From an uncultured Bryobacteraceae bacterium (GTDB taxonomy: Bacteria; Acidobacteriota; Terriglobia; Bryobacterales; Bryobacteraceae), in the NCBI GenBank assembly GCA_938003835.1, contig CALKXJ010000019.1, positions 53,462-117,461 on the forward strand: a DNA stretch of 64,000 nucleotides. Direction: 5' to 3'. Of the stretch, positions 9,179-19,507 are shown one piece after another (position 1 is the first letter of the stretch; each line of letters starts with the position of its first letter). Below the pieces are notes generated by a model that saw only the letters and a program-made list of their open reading frames with translations, ran no database searches and had not been told where the DNA came from. The position numbers and the translations under genes were made by a program.

Positions 9179-10150
9179 CTACTCCTGGGCTTCGGCGAGA
9201 CCCTCGGCGGGGGCCGGAATGAAGAAAACCGCGGTCTCCTCACCGGCGGTCGTGAGCACTTCGAGCACGTCGCCGGCACGGCGGCGCTCGGTGAGCAGCC
9301 AGCTCATCCCGTCATCCAACGGCTGAAGCCGCGTCGGCTCAAAATCGAGCGGCACCCAGCGAAGCAATGCGCCGGAGGCCAGATCGAAAAACGCTACCTT
9401 CCGTCCGGTGGAGCTCGCCACCAGCAGTAGCTTGCCGTCGGCCGAAACGGCCATGGCCGCCGGTTCAGTCACTCCGGCCGAAGCGTTGGCAAACAAGAGA
9501 ACCTCGACCGAGTCAGGCCAATTGCGAACCTCGAGGATCTCCTGGCGCGCGCGGTCGGCCACCAGGAGCCGGCCCGAGCGGGTCACGACGAGCGGGCCCG
9601 GTTGCGCCAGGCGGGCGAGGAGCCTCGCCGGGCCGCCGGAGTGGAGCCAGTACAGCCCCACGCCGTCGACTCCGGCCAGCACGGCGCCGCCGGTGACGGC
9701 CAGGCTGAGAATCGGCCCTCCCAGCGCCTTGGTGGAAAAGCTCGCTGAGGTGCGCCCGGCTGGATCGACCAGCATCACGCGGCCGGCGGCATGAACCGCC
9801 GCGGCACTCGAATCGAGCGCCCAGGCCACCAGTTCGGGCTTCCCGGCGAGAGCCGGCAAGGCCTGCCATTCGAGCGTGCCGTTCCGAAGCCCCTTGAGCC
9901 ACCAGACCGCGCCCCCAACCAGCACGAGGGCCTGATCGCCGTCGGGCGCCGGCCAGACAGCGTCCAGGTTCTGAGCCATCGGCTCGCCCAGATAGGACGC
10001 ACCGGGCGCCCCTACGACCGGGCGGAGGCAGCGGCTCGGCTCGTCATAGACGACGCCGGAGACAAGGCCGCCGATTCCGCCCGCCCCGGCGCCTGGGGCG
10101 AGGCTCGCGGCGGCAAGCGCGACAAGTATTGCCGGCGAGATGCTTCGCAT
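9179..10150 (-). CDS. Exported beta-propeller-like protein, function unknown
   Basis: I chose the ATG preceded by AGGGAG with 7 nt spacing. It opens a signal peptide (MRSISPAILVALAAASLAPG) and gives 323 residues. An upstream in-frame ATG at 10174, overlapping the previous stop as ATGA, is the alternative. The body has repeated short strands of the kind found in WD/NHL-like propellers (LLVADRARQEILEVRNWP, AMAVSADGKLLLVASSTG, VAFFDLASGALLRWVPLD). It sits between the Big-like protein gene upstream and the choice-of-anchor D gene downstream on the same strand, with gaps of 20 and 3 nt. It is probably a partner in the same surface assembly. No enzyme signature was found. Confidence 0.72.
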   Translation of the reverse strand: MRSISPAILVALAAASLAPGAGAGGIGGLVSGVVYDEPSRCLRPVVGAPGASYLGEPMAQNLDAVWPAPDGDQALVLVGGAVWWLKGLRNGTLEWQALPALAGKPELVAWALDSSAAAVHAAGRVMLVDPAGRTSASFSTKALGGPILSLAVTGGAVLAGVDGVGLYWLHSGGPARLLARLAQPGPLVVTRSGRLLVADRARQEILEVRNWPDSVEVLLFANASAGVTEPAAMAVSADGKLLLVASSTGRKVAFFDLASGALLRWVPLDFEPTRLQPLDDGMSWLLTERRRAGDVLEVLTTAGEETAVFFIPAPAEGLAEAQE

Positions 10151-10170
10151 GGACCGACTCCCTAAGCTTC

Positions 10171-10803
10171 TCATCTGGGTCCCGCCACGGTCACCGGGCC
10201 GGCCGTGATGGTGATCGGAGTGGTGACGGCCACCCCGTCGGAACCGTTGCCGGAGGCCGCCGCGGCGATGGCGGCGCCCGCCCCCGCACCGACGGCGGCG
10301 AGAATCCACCATCTCCGGTGGCTGCGGCCGCTCGCGCCGGCGCCGCGCACGTTGGCTTGCGCAATGACGGCCGAGGCCTCCTGCGTGCCGGCCTTCGCGG
10401 TTACGCGGATGTTGAACCGCCCCTCGAAATCGTTGGCCATATACCCGCTGGCAGCAGCGATCCCTTCGACATTGGTGCGAACCGTCTGCGTCTTGACCCA
10501 GCCGTGAAACGAGCCGCCCGGCCCTTCCATCGGGAGGCGGAAGACAACCTCGGCATCGGCCACCGGACGGCCGTTCTCGTCGAGCACCTGTACCTTAGGC
10601 GCGACGGCGGTTCCGGAGCGGATGTCGTTGCGGGCGCCCTCGCCCTCCAGGACAAGGATCTTCAAGGCCGTGGGGCCTTGTTTCGCAGTTTCCGGCGGCG
10701 TCTGGGGCGTACCCGGCTGGACGCGCGGGGCAGCCTGCTGCGCCGCCAGGGGCAAGGCCAGCGCCAGGGCGGCGGTGGCAGAGAGCATCTTCGTCAGCTT
10801 CAC
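10171..10803 (-). CDS. Exported Big-like (Ig-like) domain protein with C-terminal hydrophobic segment
   Basis: This 210-residue protein uses a GTG start preceded by GAGGAG. A signal peptide (TKMLSATAALALALPLAAQQ) is followed by a proline-rich linker. An Ig-like domain of about 45-150 has the look of a Big_1 or invasin-type fold (VQVLDENGRPVADAEVVFRL...TNVEGIAAASGY). A hydrophobic stretch (WWILAAVGAGAGAAIAAAA) and a short polar tail follow. The C-terminal segment could insert in a membrane. It is the first gene of the three-gene surface-protein run leading leftward. The exact function is not known. Confidence 0.75.
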   Translation of the reverse strand: MKLTKMLSATAALALALPLAAQQAAPRVQPGTPQTPPETAKQGPTALKILVLEGEGARNDIRSGTAVAPKVQVLDENGRPVADAEVVFRLPMEGPGGSFHGWVKTQTVRTNVEGIAAASGYMANDFEGRFNIRVTAKAGTQEASAVIAQANVRGAGASGRSHRRWWILAAVGAGAGAAIAAAASGNGSDGVAVTTPITITAGPVTVAGPR

Positions 10804-10840
10804 GAGGTGAATCTCCTCGAACGGCTCTTCAGAAGTCAGC

Positions 10841-10863
10841 GGGCCGCCGGCCGGCGGCGGCCC
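10841..10863. terminator. GC hairpin downstream of mdh
   Basis: A perfect 8-bp stem (GGGCCGCC/GGCGGCCC) with a 7-nt loop lies between the end of mdh and the next leftward gene. There is no U-run on either side, so it may be a weak or Rho-assisted terminator or a stability element. Confidence 0.4.
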
Positions 10864-10956
10864 ATTATTCGAACGACGACGGGGCCCCCTGCTTCGTTAC
10901 GGGCTCGATCGCCAGAAGCTGCGAAACGTCGGCTCGCCTTGCGCCTGCGGCGCCGT

Positions 10957-11916
<960 letters not shown>

Positions 11917-13170
11917 TTAGGATGCGGCCGCGGCGAGAGTCATATTCTCGATGATGGCCGCGGCAAACTCGCTGGTTCGGACCTTGGTTGCGCCCTCCAT
12001 CTGCCGGTGCAGATCGTAGGTGACGCGCTTCTGCCGGATGGTCTCGGTGATGCCGGCCTCGATCAAATCGGCCGCCTCGCGCCAGCCCATGAAACGGAAC
12101 ATCATGGCGCCGGAGAGGATGACGCTGGAGGGGTTGACGACGTCCTGGTCGGCGTACTTGGGCGCGGTGCCGTGCGTGGCCTCGAAGACGCCGTGCTCGT
12201 CGCCGATATTGCCGCCCGGCGCCATGCCGAGCCCGCCCACCTGCGCCGCGCAGGCGTCGGAAATGTAATCGCCGTTAAGGTTTGTCGTGGCGATGATATC
12301 GTATTCGTCGGGCCGCAACAACACTTGCTGGAACATCGAGTCGGCGATGCGGTCCTTGATGACGATCTTGCCCTCAGGCGCAGGCCCGGTGAGCTCGGAC
12401 TCCGGGATGGTGACGTCGCCGAACTCCTGGCGCGCCACCTCATAGCCCCAGTCGCGGAAAGCGCCCTCGGTGAACTTCATGATATTGCCCTTGTGCATGA
12501 GCGTGACGCTGCGCCGCCCGTTCTCCAGCGCGTACCGGATGGCGCGGCGCACCAGGCGCTTGGAGCCGGTCTCGGAAACGGGTTTGACGCCGATGCCGGA
12601 GTCCAGCCGCACGTTGCGGCCCATCTCGGTGTTGAGGAACTCGATCACCTTGAGCGCTTCGGGAGAGCCCTGCTTCCACTCGATGCCGGCATAGACGTCC
12701 TCGGTGTTCTCACGGAAAATGACAACGTCAAGCTTCTCGGGATTGCGCACCGGCGAAGGGACCCCCGGGTAGTAGCGCACGGGCCGCAGACAGACATAGA
12801 GGTCGAGCACCTGCCGCAGCGTCACGTTGAGGCTGCGGTGGCCCCCGCCGACGGGTGTGGTCAGCGGGCCCTTGATGGCGATGCGGAATCGCCGGATGGC
12901 CTCGACGGTGTCGTCCGGCAGCCACGTGCCGAACTTTTGGTAGGCCTTCTCCCCGGCAAAGACCTCGTACCAGACCACGCGGCGGCGGCCCGCGTAGGCC
13001 CTCTCCACCGCCGCGTTGAAGACGGCATAGGACGCTCTCCAGATGTCACGGCCCGTGCCGTCACCTTCGATGAAGGCGATGATCGGCTTGTCGGGAACGA
13101 CGAACTTGCCGTCGCGGACTTCGATCGGCTGACCTTCTGCCGGCACTGGGATGTTGTTGTAGGCTTCCAT
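11917..13170 (-). CDS. icd: Isocitrate dehydrogenase [NADP]
   Basis: Oxidative decarboxylation of isocitrate to 2-oxoglutarate. With the ATG preceded by GGAGGA the product is 417 residues, matching the E. coli-type enzyme. Visible signatures are [12 protein letters not shown] near the N-terminus, the substrate-binding region [25 protein letters not shown], and the metal/cofactor region [16 protein letters not shown] followed by HGTAPKYA. An in-frame extension to 13251 exists, but it lacks a ribosome binding site and is not conserved in style. It is the first gene of the icd-mdh operon, and a near-consensus sigma-70 promoter lies about 160 nt upstream. Confidence 0.96.
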   Translation of the reverse strand: MEAYNNIPVPAEGQPIEVRDGKFVVPDKPIIAFIEGDGTGRDIWRASYAVFNAAVERAYAGRRRVVWYEVFAGEKAYQKFGTWLPDDTVEAIRRFRIAIKGPLTTPVGGGHRSLNVTLRQVLDLYVCLRPVRYYPGVPSPVRNPEKLDVVIFRENTEDVYAGIEWKQGSPEALKVIEFLNTEMGRNVRLDSGIGVKPVSETGSKRLVRRAIRYALENGRRSVTLMHKGNIMKFTEGAFRDWGYEVARQEFGDVTIPESELTGPAPEGKIVIKDRIADSMFQQVLLRPDEYDIIATTNLNGDYISDACAAQVGGLGMAPGGNIGDEHGVFEATHGTAPKYADQDVVNPSSVILSGAMMFRFMGWREAADLIEAGITETIRQKRVTYDLHRQMEGATKVRTSEFAAAIIENMTLAAAAS

Positions 13171-13328
13171 GATTCCTCCGGCCTCACCGCCGTTTCGCGC
13201 TTCCGGCCGGCAGCTCTCGCTTGTGCGCCGGAGCGCGCTCCGGATTCGCAACCCGGAGTGTATGATAGCAGCGCTCGGGCCTCGGCGCCTGACCGCCGGC
13301 CCCGTGCCGCGGGCGGTTTGCCGTTCTC

Positions 13329-13357
13329 ACTATACTATTCGGGATATCGGGAGTCAA
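13329..13357 (-). promoter_or_regulatory. Sigma-70 promoter of icd-mdh
   Basis: On the minus strand TTGACT and TATAGT are separated by exactly 17 nt. This is the closest match to the vegetative consensus seen in the window. It points at icd, with a leader of about 150 nt. Confidence 0.75.
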
Positions 13358-13371
13358 TATTCCTTTGCCTG

Positions 13372-13380
13372 TGATAGAAT
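13372..13380 (+). promoter_or_regulatory. Extended -10 element of gltA
   Basis: TGATAGAAT (TG, one base, then TAGAAT) fits an extended -10 box on the plus strand. The position where a -35 box would sit overlaps the -35 of the divergent icd promoter and is a poor match. The two promoters could therefore interfere or share a regulator. Confidence 0.45.
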
Positions 13381-13693
13381 AAAGGCGCCCGGCAGAGAGC
13401 ATCATGGAGTGAGCCAATTTCAGTGCCCGGCGGCAAGGGAGGACGGGATCCCGTGAGCGCGTCCGGCGGAGCTTCGATGCGACGATGGCTGCGTCTGCAA
13501 CTGGAGCCCGGGCCGTCCCGGCCGCCACACCCCATGGCGACTCCCGGCATCGCGCCGCCCTCGGCCGGAGCCTGCACTTATTTTCCCCTGACCGCACACC
13601 CCGCCTCCGTGGAGCCGCAGCGGGCTTGTGTGACGCCAGGTTCATCGTTGGCGACGGGAATCCGGCAGGATCCCCCAAACGGGAGAGTCTGAG

Positions 13694-15016
13694 ATGGAGA
13701 ACGAAAACAAGAACACTTTCACGATCATCGACAATCGCACCGGAGCCAGCTACACCATCCCCGTCCAGGATGGAACGATCCGGGCCATGGACCTGCGGCA
13801 GATCAAGGTCACCCCGGATGAATTCGGCACGATGAGCTATGACCCGGCGTTCATGAACACGGCGTCATGCCGGAGTGCCATCACCTTCATTGACGGCGAT
13901 CGCGGCATTCTTCTGTACCGTGGCTACCCGATCGAGCAACTGGCCGAACATTGCAGCTTCCTGGAAGTCGCCTACCTGATTCTCTATGGCGAACTGCCCA
14001 CGCAGGACCAGCTGCACGATTTCGAACGCAACGTCACCTTGCACACGCTGGTGCACGAGAACGTGAAGAAGCTGATGGAGGGCTTTCGCTACGATGCCCA
14101 TCCCATGGGGATGTTCATCAGCTCGGTGGCGGCGCTTTCGACCTTCTATCCGGAAGCCCGGCGCGTCCGCGACCCCGAGCAGCGGAAGCTGGACATCTTC
14201 CGGCTGATCGCCAAAGTTCCGACGATCGCCGCCTGGTCTTACCGGCATCATCTCGGCCTTCCTTACGTCTACCCGGACAACGATCTGCCTTACACGGCGA
14301 ACTTCATGAACATGCTTTGGCGGAAGGTCGAGTCCAAGTACGTGGCCAATCCCGTGCTCGCCCGCGCCCTGGACATCCTGTTCATCCTGCACGCCGACCA
14401 CGAGCAGAATTGCAGCGCCAACACGATGCGCTGCGTCGGAAGCTCCGAGGCCGATCCCTACGTGACGGTGGCGGCGGCCGCGGCGGCCCTGAGCGGCCCG
14501 CTCCACGGCGGCGCCAACGAGGCGGTGCTGACCATGCTGGCCGAGATCGGTTCCAAAGACAATGTGCCGGCCTACATCAAGCAGATCAAGGAAGGCAAGG
14601 GCAAGCTGATGGGCTTCGGGCACCGCATTTACAAGAACTACGACCCGCGGGCCCGGATCATCAAGCAGACCGCCGACGCCGTCTTCGAGGTCACCGGGCG
14701 CAACCCGCTGCTCGATATCGCCATCGAGCTCGAGCGGATCGCCCTCGAGGACGAGTACTTCATCAAGCGGAAGCTCTATCCGAACGTGGACTTTTACTCC
14801 GGCATCATCTACCAGGCGATGGGCTTCCCGACCTCGATGTTCACCGTGCTGTTCGCCATCCCGCGTACGGTCGGCTGGCTGGCGCAGTGGCAGGAGATGC
14901 TCGAGGACAAGGAGCAGAAGATCGCCCGGCCGCGCCAAATCTATATCGGCCACTCCCGGCGCGAATTCGTGCCGATGGAGAAGCGCGGCACGCCGCAGCA
15001 GATGGCAGCCGTCTGA
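13694..15016 (+). CDS. gltA: Citrate synthase
   Basis: Condenses acetyl-CoA and oxaloacetate to citrate. The 440-residue protein has the conserved catalytic set His271 (SGPLHGGANEAV), His310 (MGFGHRIYKNYDPRA) and Asp366 (YPNVDFYSG). It also has the ILHADHEQNCSANTMRCVGS region. The length and the N-terminal beta domain (about 1-45) resemble the type II, NADH-sensitive enzymes of Gram-negative bacteria, but allosteric behaviour cannot be read from sequence. GGGAGA precedes the ATG. The gene is divergent from icd-mdh, so three TCA enzymes are controlled from one region. Confidence 0.97.
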   Translation: MENENKNTFTIIDNRTGASYTIPVQDGTIRAMDLRQIKVTPDEFGTMSYDPAFMNTASCRSAITFIDGDRGILLYRGYPIEQLAEHCSFLEVAYLILYGELPTQDQLHDFERNVTLHTLVHENVKKLMEGFRYDAHPMGMFISSVAALSTFYPEARRVRDPEQRKLDIFRLIAKVPTIAAWSYRHHLGLPYVYPDNDLPYTANFMNMLWRKVESKYVANPVLARALDILFILHADHEQNCSANTMRCVGSSEADPYVTVAAAAAALSGPLHGGANEAVLTMLAEIGSKDNVPAYIKQIKEGKGKLMGFGHRIYKNYDPRARIIKQTADAVFEVTGRNPLLDIAIELERIALEDEYFIKRKLYPNVDFYSGIIYQAMGFPTSMFTVLFAIPRTVGWLAQWQEMLEDKEQKIARPRQIYIGHSRREFVPMEKRGTPQQMAAV

Positions 15017-15029
15017 CGGCCGGAGTGCG

Positions 15030-15063
15030 CCGGCGGGACCGGGAAACCGCGCGGTCCCGCCGG
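15030..15063. terminator. Strong hairpin between convergent gltA and TonB receptor genes
   Basis: A perfect 12-bp stem (CCGGCGGGACCG / CGGTCCCGCCGG) encloses a 10-nt loop, placed between the two convergent stop codons. No clear U-tract follows on either strand, so it may serve both directions as a bidirectional terminator or transcription block. Confidence 0.65.
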
Positions 15064-15070
15064 TGAACCC

Positions 15071-18000
15071 TCAAAAGGAAAGCTTGAGGGCAAACTGCAT
15101 CAGCCGCGGATCCCCCGCCAGACGGCTGATGCGCCCGAAGGAGCCGCTCGAGCGATTCCCGTCCGGCAGGCCGAACTGGGGTGTGTTGAAGAGGTTGAAG
15201 ATCTCCCAGCGGAATTCCAGGTTTCGCCCTTCCCCGAAGTAGGGGAAGCCCCGCGCCAGCGAGAAGTCAAAGTTCACCAGACCGGGACCGTCGAGCGTGT
15301 TGCGGCCGCAGGTGCCGAGCACACGCGGCGGAGCGGGAGGAGCGAAGGCGGTCGTGTCGAACCAGCGGTCAGGAGTCCGCTGATCGGCAGGCAGGCTCCC
15401 CGGGCCCACGCAATCGGCCAGCGCGTTGGCAAAGCCGCCGGGCACGCCGACGCGGCCGTTGTTGGCGCTGTAGAAAATCGTGAAGGGCCGCCCGGTGCGT
15501 AACGTCGTCAGCCCGGCCAGGCGCCAGTCGCCGAGGATGGCGGCGGCGGGCGCCGGAATCCCTCGCGAGCGGCCCTTGCCGACCGGCGAATCCCAGATAT
15601 AGCTCATCACCAGGCGCTGGCGATAGTCGAAATCGCTCCGGCCGCGCTGCTGGCGCAGATCATGCGCGTTCTGCATGAAGCTGCTCGATCCCCCGCTAAA
15701 GAGGTGCTCTTGCGCGTAGTCGATCGACTTGGCGAAGGTGTAGGCTAGGCTGAAAGCGAAGCCCTGGCTGTAGCGCTTCTCGAGCGTCAGGTCGAAGCCC
15801 TGGTAGGACGAGTTGCCGTTGTTCTCGCGGTACTCGACGGCGCCGAGGCCGGGGAACCGCACCGTCGCCAGCCCGCCGGGCGATCCGTCGGGCAGGAAGC
15901 GCTGCTGATTCAGGTTGCGCAGCACAGAAAGGTGAGTGCCTTTGGTGCCGACGTAGTTGGCGCTCAACACCAGATCACGCGCCAGCACCCGCTGGATACC
16001 GAAGCTCCACTTGTCCAGCTCCGGCATCACCGAATCGGGATTGACGGCGCGGAAGCGGATCAGGCGGAGCCGGGCCGGATCGTTCAGGATGACCGACGGG
16101 TTGAGTGAAAGGTTGAAGCCGGTGCGCACGCGCATATCGTTGGCCGTGGTCCGATCGTTGGCGGCGCCGACGGCATTATTCACCACCCAGGGTAGATTCA
16201 GACCCATCTGGTCCTCGCTGCCGGCCCGCTCGAAGAGCATGAAGAAGCGGCCGTAGCCGGCTCGCAGCACGGTCTTCGGGCCCAACTGGTAAGCCAGGCC
16301 GACGCGCGGAGCCCAGTTGTTTTTGTCGGCGGCCACCAGGCTGCGGCCGAAGCGCGAGTCGGCGGGCGTAAACAGCGCGCCGCTGGCCGGATCGACGTTG
16401 GTTAACCGGTCACGGCCTTCGTAGGGCCAGGTGGCGAAGTCGTACCGCAGGCCGAGGTTGAGGGTGAGCTTCGGCGTCAGCTTCCAGTCGTCCTGAAGGA
16501 AGCCGGAGGCCATCCAGATGCGCAGATCGACGGGGTTGAGATTGGAAAGCTGGGCCGCCGAGGGATAGCCGAGCAGGAAGTCGGCAACGCCGATGCCGGT
16601 GCGATTGCCGTCGAAGGTCCAGTCGCCGCGCGGCGCCGGGATGTCCACGTAGATGTTCCGCATCGGCAGCCGCAGATCGACGCCGGTTTTTATCTGATGC
16701 CGGCCAGCGACGATGCTGACCATGTTGGACCACTGCCACTGGTTGGTCAACTGCCACTTGGGCAGGAACACCGGAGAACCGATATGATCCAGGCCCCCGC
16801 CGGCGCCGCCGGGAATCGTCGCCGTTCCACCGCGAGACTGGATGCGCAGGGCGGGCAGTCCGCCGGAAAAGGACGGGTCTTCGGGGACGCCGCGGATGCC
16901 GTAGTCGGCCAGGGTGTTCTTACCGAAGGGATCCTGAACGCCGCGGGAAACGTTCCGTCCCCAGCCGATCCGCAGTTCATTGACCAGCCGCGGGCTGAGC
17001 ACACTGTTCAAGCCGAGGACGGCCGAGTAGCCGGTCATGAAGAGCCGGCCGAAAGCCGACGTCGAGGTACCGTCCAGAACACCGCCGAAGACGCCCGGCA
17101 CGTAGCGGAACCGGTCCGACCAGGCGAAACGGCCGAACAGGCTGTGGCGCGGGGCGAGCTGCACGTCGCCGCGCGTGGTGAGCGCGTCGGTGTCGTCCAC
17201 AATCGCCGGCGTGCGAACGAAGTTGAAAAGATTGAGCGGGCCGGAGGCAGGCGTCAGATTCGGCGCCGGCAACTCATTCAGAATGCGCCGGGCTACCGGA
17301 TCGAGGCACGTAGCAGGGATGCGGTTGCCGGGAAACGGATTGCCCGCCCCCATGCAGTCGCCGACCCGGTCGATCATCGTGGCGTAGGAGGTCCGATTGG
17401 CCGCGGCCGCCTCGGCCGAGAAATCGCCGATGCGCTCGTTGGCGGTCGGGACGCTGCCCAGTCGCGTGGTTCCCTTGCGGATCCGGGTGCCCTCGTAGTT
17501 GACGAAGAAGAAGGCGCGGTCGCGCACGATCGGGCCGCCAAGATTGCCGCCAAACTGGTTCTGGCTATGCTGGGGCTTGCGCTGCCCGGAACGGTTGAGC
17601 ACCCAGTTGTTGGCGTCGAACCGTCGATTTCGCAAAAACTCGTAGAGAGTGAAATGGAAGTCATTGGTGCCGCTGCGCGTGGTTACACTGACGGTGGCAC
17701 CGGGGCTGCGGCCGTGCTCGGCCGAGTAGGAGTTGGTCGTGACGCGGAACTCCTGGATCGAGTCCACCGAGGGCCGGGCCACCTGCGTCGTCAGCTCCTG
17801 CACGTTGGTCGAGATCGAATTGTTGTCCACGCCGTCGAGGATGAAATTGTTTTGCAGCGAACGGACGCCGTAAACGTTGGCGCCCCCGGTGCGACCCGCC
17901 GCGGTGCCGCCGCCCTCCTCGGTGTAGCGGTCGCTTTGCACGCCCGCCACCAGTCCCAGCAGATCGTCCCAGTTCCGCTGGCTGAGCGGCAGGAAAACCA

Positions 18001-18409
18001 CCTTCTGGTTCGCCACCGCCGCGCCGGTGGAGGCGTCCTCCGTGCTGAGCAGCGGCTGGGCCGCCTCGACGGTAATCGACTCGGCGACGGCGCCAAGCTC
18101 GAGCACGAAGTCGAGCCGCGCCTTCTGGCCCACCGCCAGCGCAATCTCGGAGGCCACCGCACGCTTGAAACCTTCCTTTTCGACGGCGATCTCGTACCGG
18201 CCGACGGGCAGGGCGGGCAGAAGATAGTAGCCGGCGGCGCCGGTGGCCACCGTCTGCTCGACGTTGGTGGCGAGATTCCGCGCCACGACGCGGGCGCCGG
18301 TGATCACGGCCCCGGTCGGGTCGGTGATCAGGCCGGTGAGGCTGGCCGTGTCAAGCTGCGCCCAGAGCGCGGCTGCACACAGCAGACCGGAAAGAACTCG
18401 ATGGCTCAT
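15071..18409 (-). CDS. TonB-dependent receptor with carboxypeptidase-regulatory-like domain (Oar-like)
   Basis: I chose the ATG preceded by AGGAGG, which opens a signal peptide (MSHRVLSGLLCAAALWAQ) and gives 1112 residues. A carboxypeptidase regulatory-like Ig domain follows (about 20-105; SLTGLITDPTGAVITGARVV...GYYLLPALPVGRYEIAVEKE). A plug domain comes next (about 130-250; VYGVRSLQNNFILDGVDNNS) and then a long beta-barrel ending in the terminal aromatic ALKLSF. These outer-membrane proteins are very common in Solibacter-type acidobacteria and are thought to import oligosaccharides or peptides with TonB energy. No substrate-binding partner is adjacent, so the substrate is unknown. It stands alone, closed by the hairpin it shares with gltA. 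Confidence 0.9.
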   Translation of the reverse strand: MSHRVLSGLLCAAALWAQLDTASLTGLITDPTGAVITGARVVARNLATNVEQTVATGAAGYYLLPALPVGRYEIAVEKEGFKRAVASEIALAVGQKARLDFVLELGAVAESITVEAAQPLLSTEDASTGAAVANQKVVFLPLSQRNWDDLLGLVAGVQSDRYTEEGGGTAAGRTGGANVYGVRSLQNNFILDGVDNNSISTNVQELTTQVARPSVDSIQEFRVTTNSYSAEHGRSPGATVSVTTRSGTNDFHFTLYEFLRNRRFDANNWVLNRSGQRKPQHSQNQFGGNLGGPIVRDRAFFFVNYEGTRIRKGTTRLGSVPTANERIGDFSAEAAAANRTSYATMIDRVGDCMGAGNPFPGNRIPATCLDPVARRILNELPAPNLTPASGPLNLFNFVRTPAIVDDTDALTTRGDVQLAPRHSLFGRFAWSDRFRYVPGVFGGVLDGTSTSAFGRLFMTGYSAVLGLNSVLSPRLVNELRIGWGRNVSRGVQDPFGKNTLADYGIRGVPEDPSFSGGLPALRIQSRGGTATIPGGAGGGLDHIGSPVFLPKWQLTNQWQWSNMVSIVAGRHQIKTGVDLRLPMRNIYVDIPAPRGDWTFDGNRTGIGVADFLLGYPSAAQLSNLNPVDLRIWMASGFLQDDWKLTPKLTLNLGLRYDFATWPYEGRDRLTNVDPASGALFTPADSRFGRSLVAADKNNWAPRVGLAYQLGPKTVLRAGYGRFFMLFERAGSEDQMGLNLPWVVNNAVGAANDRTTANDMRVRTGFNLSLNPSVILNDPARLRLIRFRAVNPDSVMPELDKWSFGIQRVLARDLVLSANYVGTKGTHLSVLRNLNQQRFLPDGSPGGLATVRFPGLGAVEYRENNGNSSYQGFDLTLEKRYSQGFAFSLAYTFAKSIDYAQEHLFSGGSSSFMQNAHDLRQQRGRSDFDYRQRLVMSYIWDSPVGKGRSRGIPAPAAAILGDWRLAGLTTLRTGRPFTIFYSANNGRVGVPGGFANALADCVGPGSLPADQRTPDRWFDTTAFAPPAPPRVLGTCGRNTLDGPGLVNFDFSLARGFPYFGEGRNLEFRWEIFNLFNTPQFGLPDGNRSSGSFGRISRLAGDPRLMQFALKLSF

Positions 18410-18515
18410 CGAAAGGCCTCCTCGATAGAGGTTGAAAGCGAGTACGCGATTAAAGGCTAACAGGCCCGAGTTGCAAAACGGTTGCGCGAAGATTTCCTTT
18501 CGATGAAACGGCGGG

Positions 18516-18926
18516 CTAGGGGCGCTCCTGGCGCAGTTCAATCAACAGCGCGCGGACCCGCTCTTCAATCTGCCGGGCGACCTGCTCGTGAAATGCAAAG
18601 TCCCTGCCCACCGGGTCCGGAACCTTCCATTCCAGGACGGGAACCGGGGGCGGCGTCTCGAGCGGCAGCGGACATCCGCTGATGTTGACGATCAGGTCGA
18701 AGCTGGCCAAATCGACCTCGTCAAGTGCCTTGGGAAACTGTCCCGCGACTTCGATGCCATGGGCGAGCAGGATCTCTCGGGTCACAGCCGGCAGAGCGGC
18801 GACGGGGGCCAGCCCGGCGCTCTTCACCTCGAGAAGGTCACCGCCCAGCGCGCGGGCAAACGCCTCCGCCATCTGGCTGCGGAAAGCGTTGCCCACGCAT
18901 ACGAACAGCACCTTCAGCTTTCGCAC
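18516..18926 (-). CDS. Low-molecular-weight phosphatase / thioredoxin-type arsenate reductase-like
   Basis: This 136-residue protein has the phosphatase loop CX5R at residues 10-16 (CVGNAFRS). It also has the late acidic region around DPVG that supplies the general acid in the low-molecular-weight tyrosine phosphatase/ArsC fold. Extra cysteines typical of thioredoxin-coupled ArsC are scarce: only one other Cys (ISGCPLPL) is near the right place. Arsenate reduction is therefore uncertain, and a protein or small-molecule phosphatase is equally possible. Its start overlaps the end of pdxT by 13 nt, so it belongs to the mocR-pdxS-pdxT operon. It could relate to dephosphorylating vitamers or simply be a passenger. 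Confidence 0.75.
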   Translation of the reverse strand: MRKLKVLFVCVGNAFRSQMAEAFARALGGDLLEVKSAGLAPVAALPAVTREILLAHGIEVAGQFPKALDEVDLASFDLIVNISGCPLPLETPPPVPVLEWKVPDPVGRDFAFHEQVARQIEERVRALLIELRQERP

Positions 18927-19507
18927 GCCTCCACCTTCTCGAGGAAATACCGGTGAATGAGCCGGTCCGGGGAGAGCTCGGGATGGAAGGTCGCCACCAG
19001 ATGCCGCCCCTGCTCGATCAGCACCGGGTCGCCCTGATACGAAGCCAGGACGCGCACCCCGTCGCCGGTGCGGCGAATGATCGGGGCGCGGATGAAGACG
19101 GCTTCGATCTCCTGGCGGCCGCTGCGGCGGGCAAGCTCTCCCTCGAGCCGGATGCGCGCGACGCGACTGTCCACCTGCCGGCCGTAGGCGTTGCGCACCA
19201 CCGAGATGTCGATCAGACCCAGCGAGGGCTGCGCGGGATTCTCGACCTGGCGCGCCAGCAGAATGGCGCCGGCACAGGTGCCGAAAATCGGACGCTCCAG
19301 CCCGAAGGACCGCAGCGGTTCCAGCAGATTCTCCGACTCGAGCAGCTTGAGCATCGTCGTGCTCTCGCCGCCGGGGATCACCAGGGCGTCAAGCGAGTCG
19401 AGCTCCCGGGCGGTGCGGACCTGGACAGCCTCGACGCCGAGGTCGGCCAAGGCCCGCTGGTGCGCCTCGAAATCTCCCTGAAGCGCCAGAACGCCGACGC
19501 GGCTCAC
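18914..19507 (-). CDS. pdxT: Pyridoxal 5'-phosphate synthase, glutaminase subunit
   Basis: Hydrolyses glutamine and channels ammonia to PdxS for de novo pyridoxal phosphate synthesis. The 197-residue class I amidotransferase has GGEST, the nucleophile Cys78 in FGTCAGAI, and His175/Glu177 in FHPELS, a complete triad. The N-terminal GVLALQGDFEAH is characteristic of PdxT. It follows pdxS with no gap, which fits the obligatory 12:12 complex of the two subunits. Confidence 0.96.
   Translation of the reverse strand: MSRVGVLALQGDFEAHQRALADLGVEAVQVRTARELDSLDALVIPGGESTTMLKLLESENLLEPLRSFGLERPIFGTCAGAILLARQVENPAQPSLGLIDISVVRNAYGRQVDSRVARIRLEGELARRSGRQEIEAVFIRAPIIRRTGDGVRVLASYQGDPVLIEQGRHLVATFHPELSPDRLIHRYFLEKVEACES

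Larger units (their letters stand above)
13171..13693. other. Divergent control region between icd-mdh and gltA
   Basis: This 523-nt stretch has no convincing gene; the reading frames through it are arginine/proline-rich shadows. It holds a leftward sigma-70 promoter for icd and a rightward extended -10 element for gltA about 20 nt apart. A gltA leader of roughly 300 nt follows. Base composition changes sharply: the 60 nt around the promoters are AT-rich, while the leader is GC-rich. I saw no recognised riboswitch. Confidence 0.6.

Noticed and set aside
13184..13678. A 164-codon minus frame in the icd-gltA control region
   Set aside because: Arg/Pro/Ala-rich with no motif, and it crosses both promoters.
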